This document shows, one piece after another, positions 5,535-5,816 of a stretch of 5,816 nucleotides of DNA (position 1 is the first letter of the stretch; each line of letters begins with the position of its first letter). The notes beneath the pieces were generated by a model. The model did no database searches and was not told the origin of the DNA. It saw nothing but the letters and a program-made list of their open reading frames with translations. The translations under genes and the position numbers were made by a program. Origin of the DNA: JAGVYE01 sp964502785 (GTDB lineage: Archaea; Nanobdellota; Nanobdellia; Woesearchaeales; GW2011-AR9); the NCBI GenBank assembly GCA_964502785.1, contig CAZCXW010000066.1:1-5816 (forward strand), in the 5' to 3' direction.

Positions 5535-5816
5535 ATGACAAGTGCACACGGAAGTTCGCATAGTACATCAAGTGGTTTATATGGTTCAAATTCTGTAATA
5601 GCATATGACCTTGATTCAATATTGAATGGTCTCAGATCAACACCGCCTTCCACAGTAGCAGATTCATTAGTAATGTATGATGATTTCTTTGCACCAGAGA
5701 GTCTAAATAATATTCATAATAACATACTTTTCAAAGCCCAGAGCAGATTAACTTCGAAGGTATCTTCAAAACTCAATGAGGTATTCGGTGCTGATGATAT
5801 GGCCGGTGTTTATGAA
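5535..5816 (+). CDS. Diverged paralogue of the His-rich protein, open at window end
   Basis: Ninety-four codons run in frame to the last base of the window with no stop, so this is the N-terminal part of a longer gene. It opens with a Ser/Gly/His leader (MTSAHGSSHSTSSGLYG) and has no hydrophobic segment, unlike the upstream gene. From about residue 25 it follows residues 59 onward of that protein without gaps: LDSILNGLR against LDELMSQLR, NNIHNNIL against NHIYNHLL, and KLNEVFGAD against KVEEVFHED. About 19 of 65 positions are identical and many others are similar. This supports descent from a gene duplication and a shared helical domain of unknown function. The Ser/His leader may be a reduced form of the neighbour's His tract. 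The start is set by the TATA spacing and by the start of homology lying downstream of it. Confidence 0.75.
   Translation, partial: MTSAHGSSHSTSSGLYGSNSVIAYDLDSILNGLRSTPPSTVADSLVMYDDFFAPESLNNIHNNILFKAQSRLTSKVSSKLNEVFGADDMAGVYE

Overview
The window looks like a piece of an AT-rich archaeal chromosome, most likely from a DPANN-type lineage (Woesearchaeota/Pacearchaeota-like; the lineage is inferred, not proven). The evidence is an archaeal AbrB-PhoU regulator, TTTAWATA-type TATA boxes, four plus-strand genes whose ATG lies 29-31 nt downstream of the first base of a TATA box (the leaderless-mRNA arrangement), and an archaeal AGGTGAT Shine-Dalgarno before one minus-strand gene.

Layout. At 1-709 (minus) is the N-terminal 236 codons of a large serine recombinase, cut by the window edge. 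Its promoter carries an inverted repeat with an asymmetric TG centre between TATA box and start, and a second inverted repeat just upstream of the TATA box. Divergent from it, 847-1296 (plus) encodes an unrecognised 149-aa helical protein. After an AT-rich gap, 1486-2361 (plus) encodes an AbrB-PhoU regulator with a perfect 18-bp palindrome between TATA box and start codon. A hairpin at 2417-2445 separates it from the convergent 2470-4338 (minus) gene, a 622-aa protein with two nucleotidyltransferase-fold copies (the first degenerate), a HEPN-like helical domain with an R-x4-H motif, and a further helical C-terminus. A 200-bp divergent promoter region leads to 4539-5471 (plus), a His-rich 310-aa protein, and to 5535-5816 (plus, open at the window end), which I recognise by direct comparison as its diverged tandem paralogue.

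Working together. No single operon is visible; each gene except possibly the edge ones appears to have its own promoter. The left part looks like the edge of an integrated element (recombinase with a candidate crossover site or operator). The strongest candidates for undescribed biology are the His-rich tandem paralogue family on the right, the duplicated nucleotidyltransferase fused to HEPN, and the two promoter palindromes of equal length in equivalent positions.
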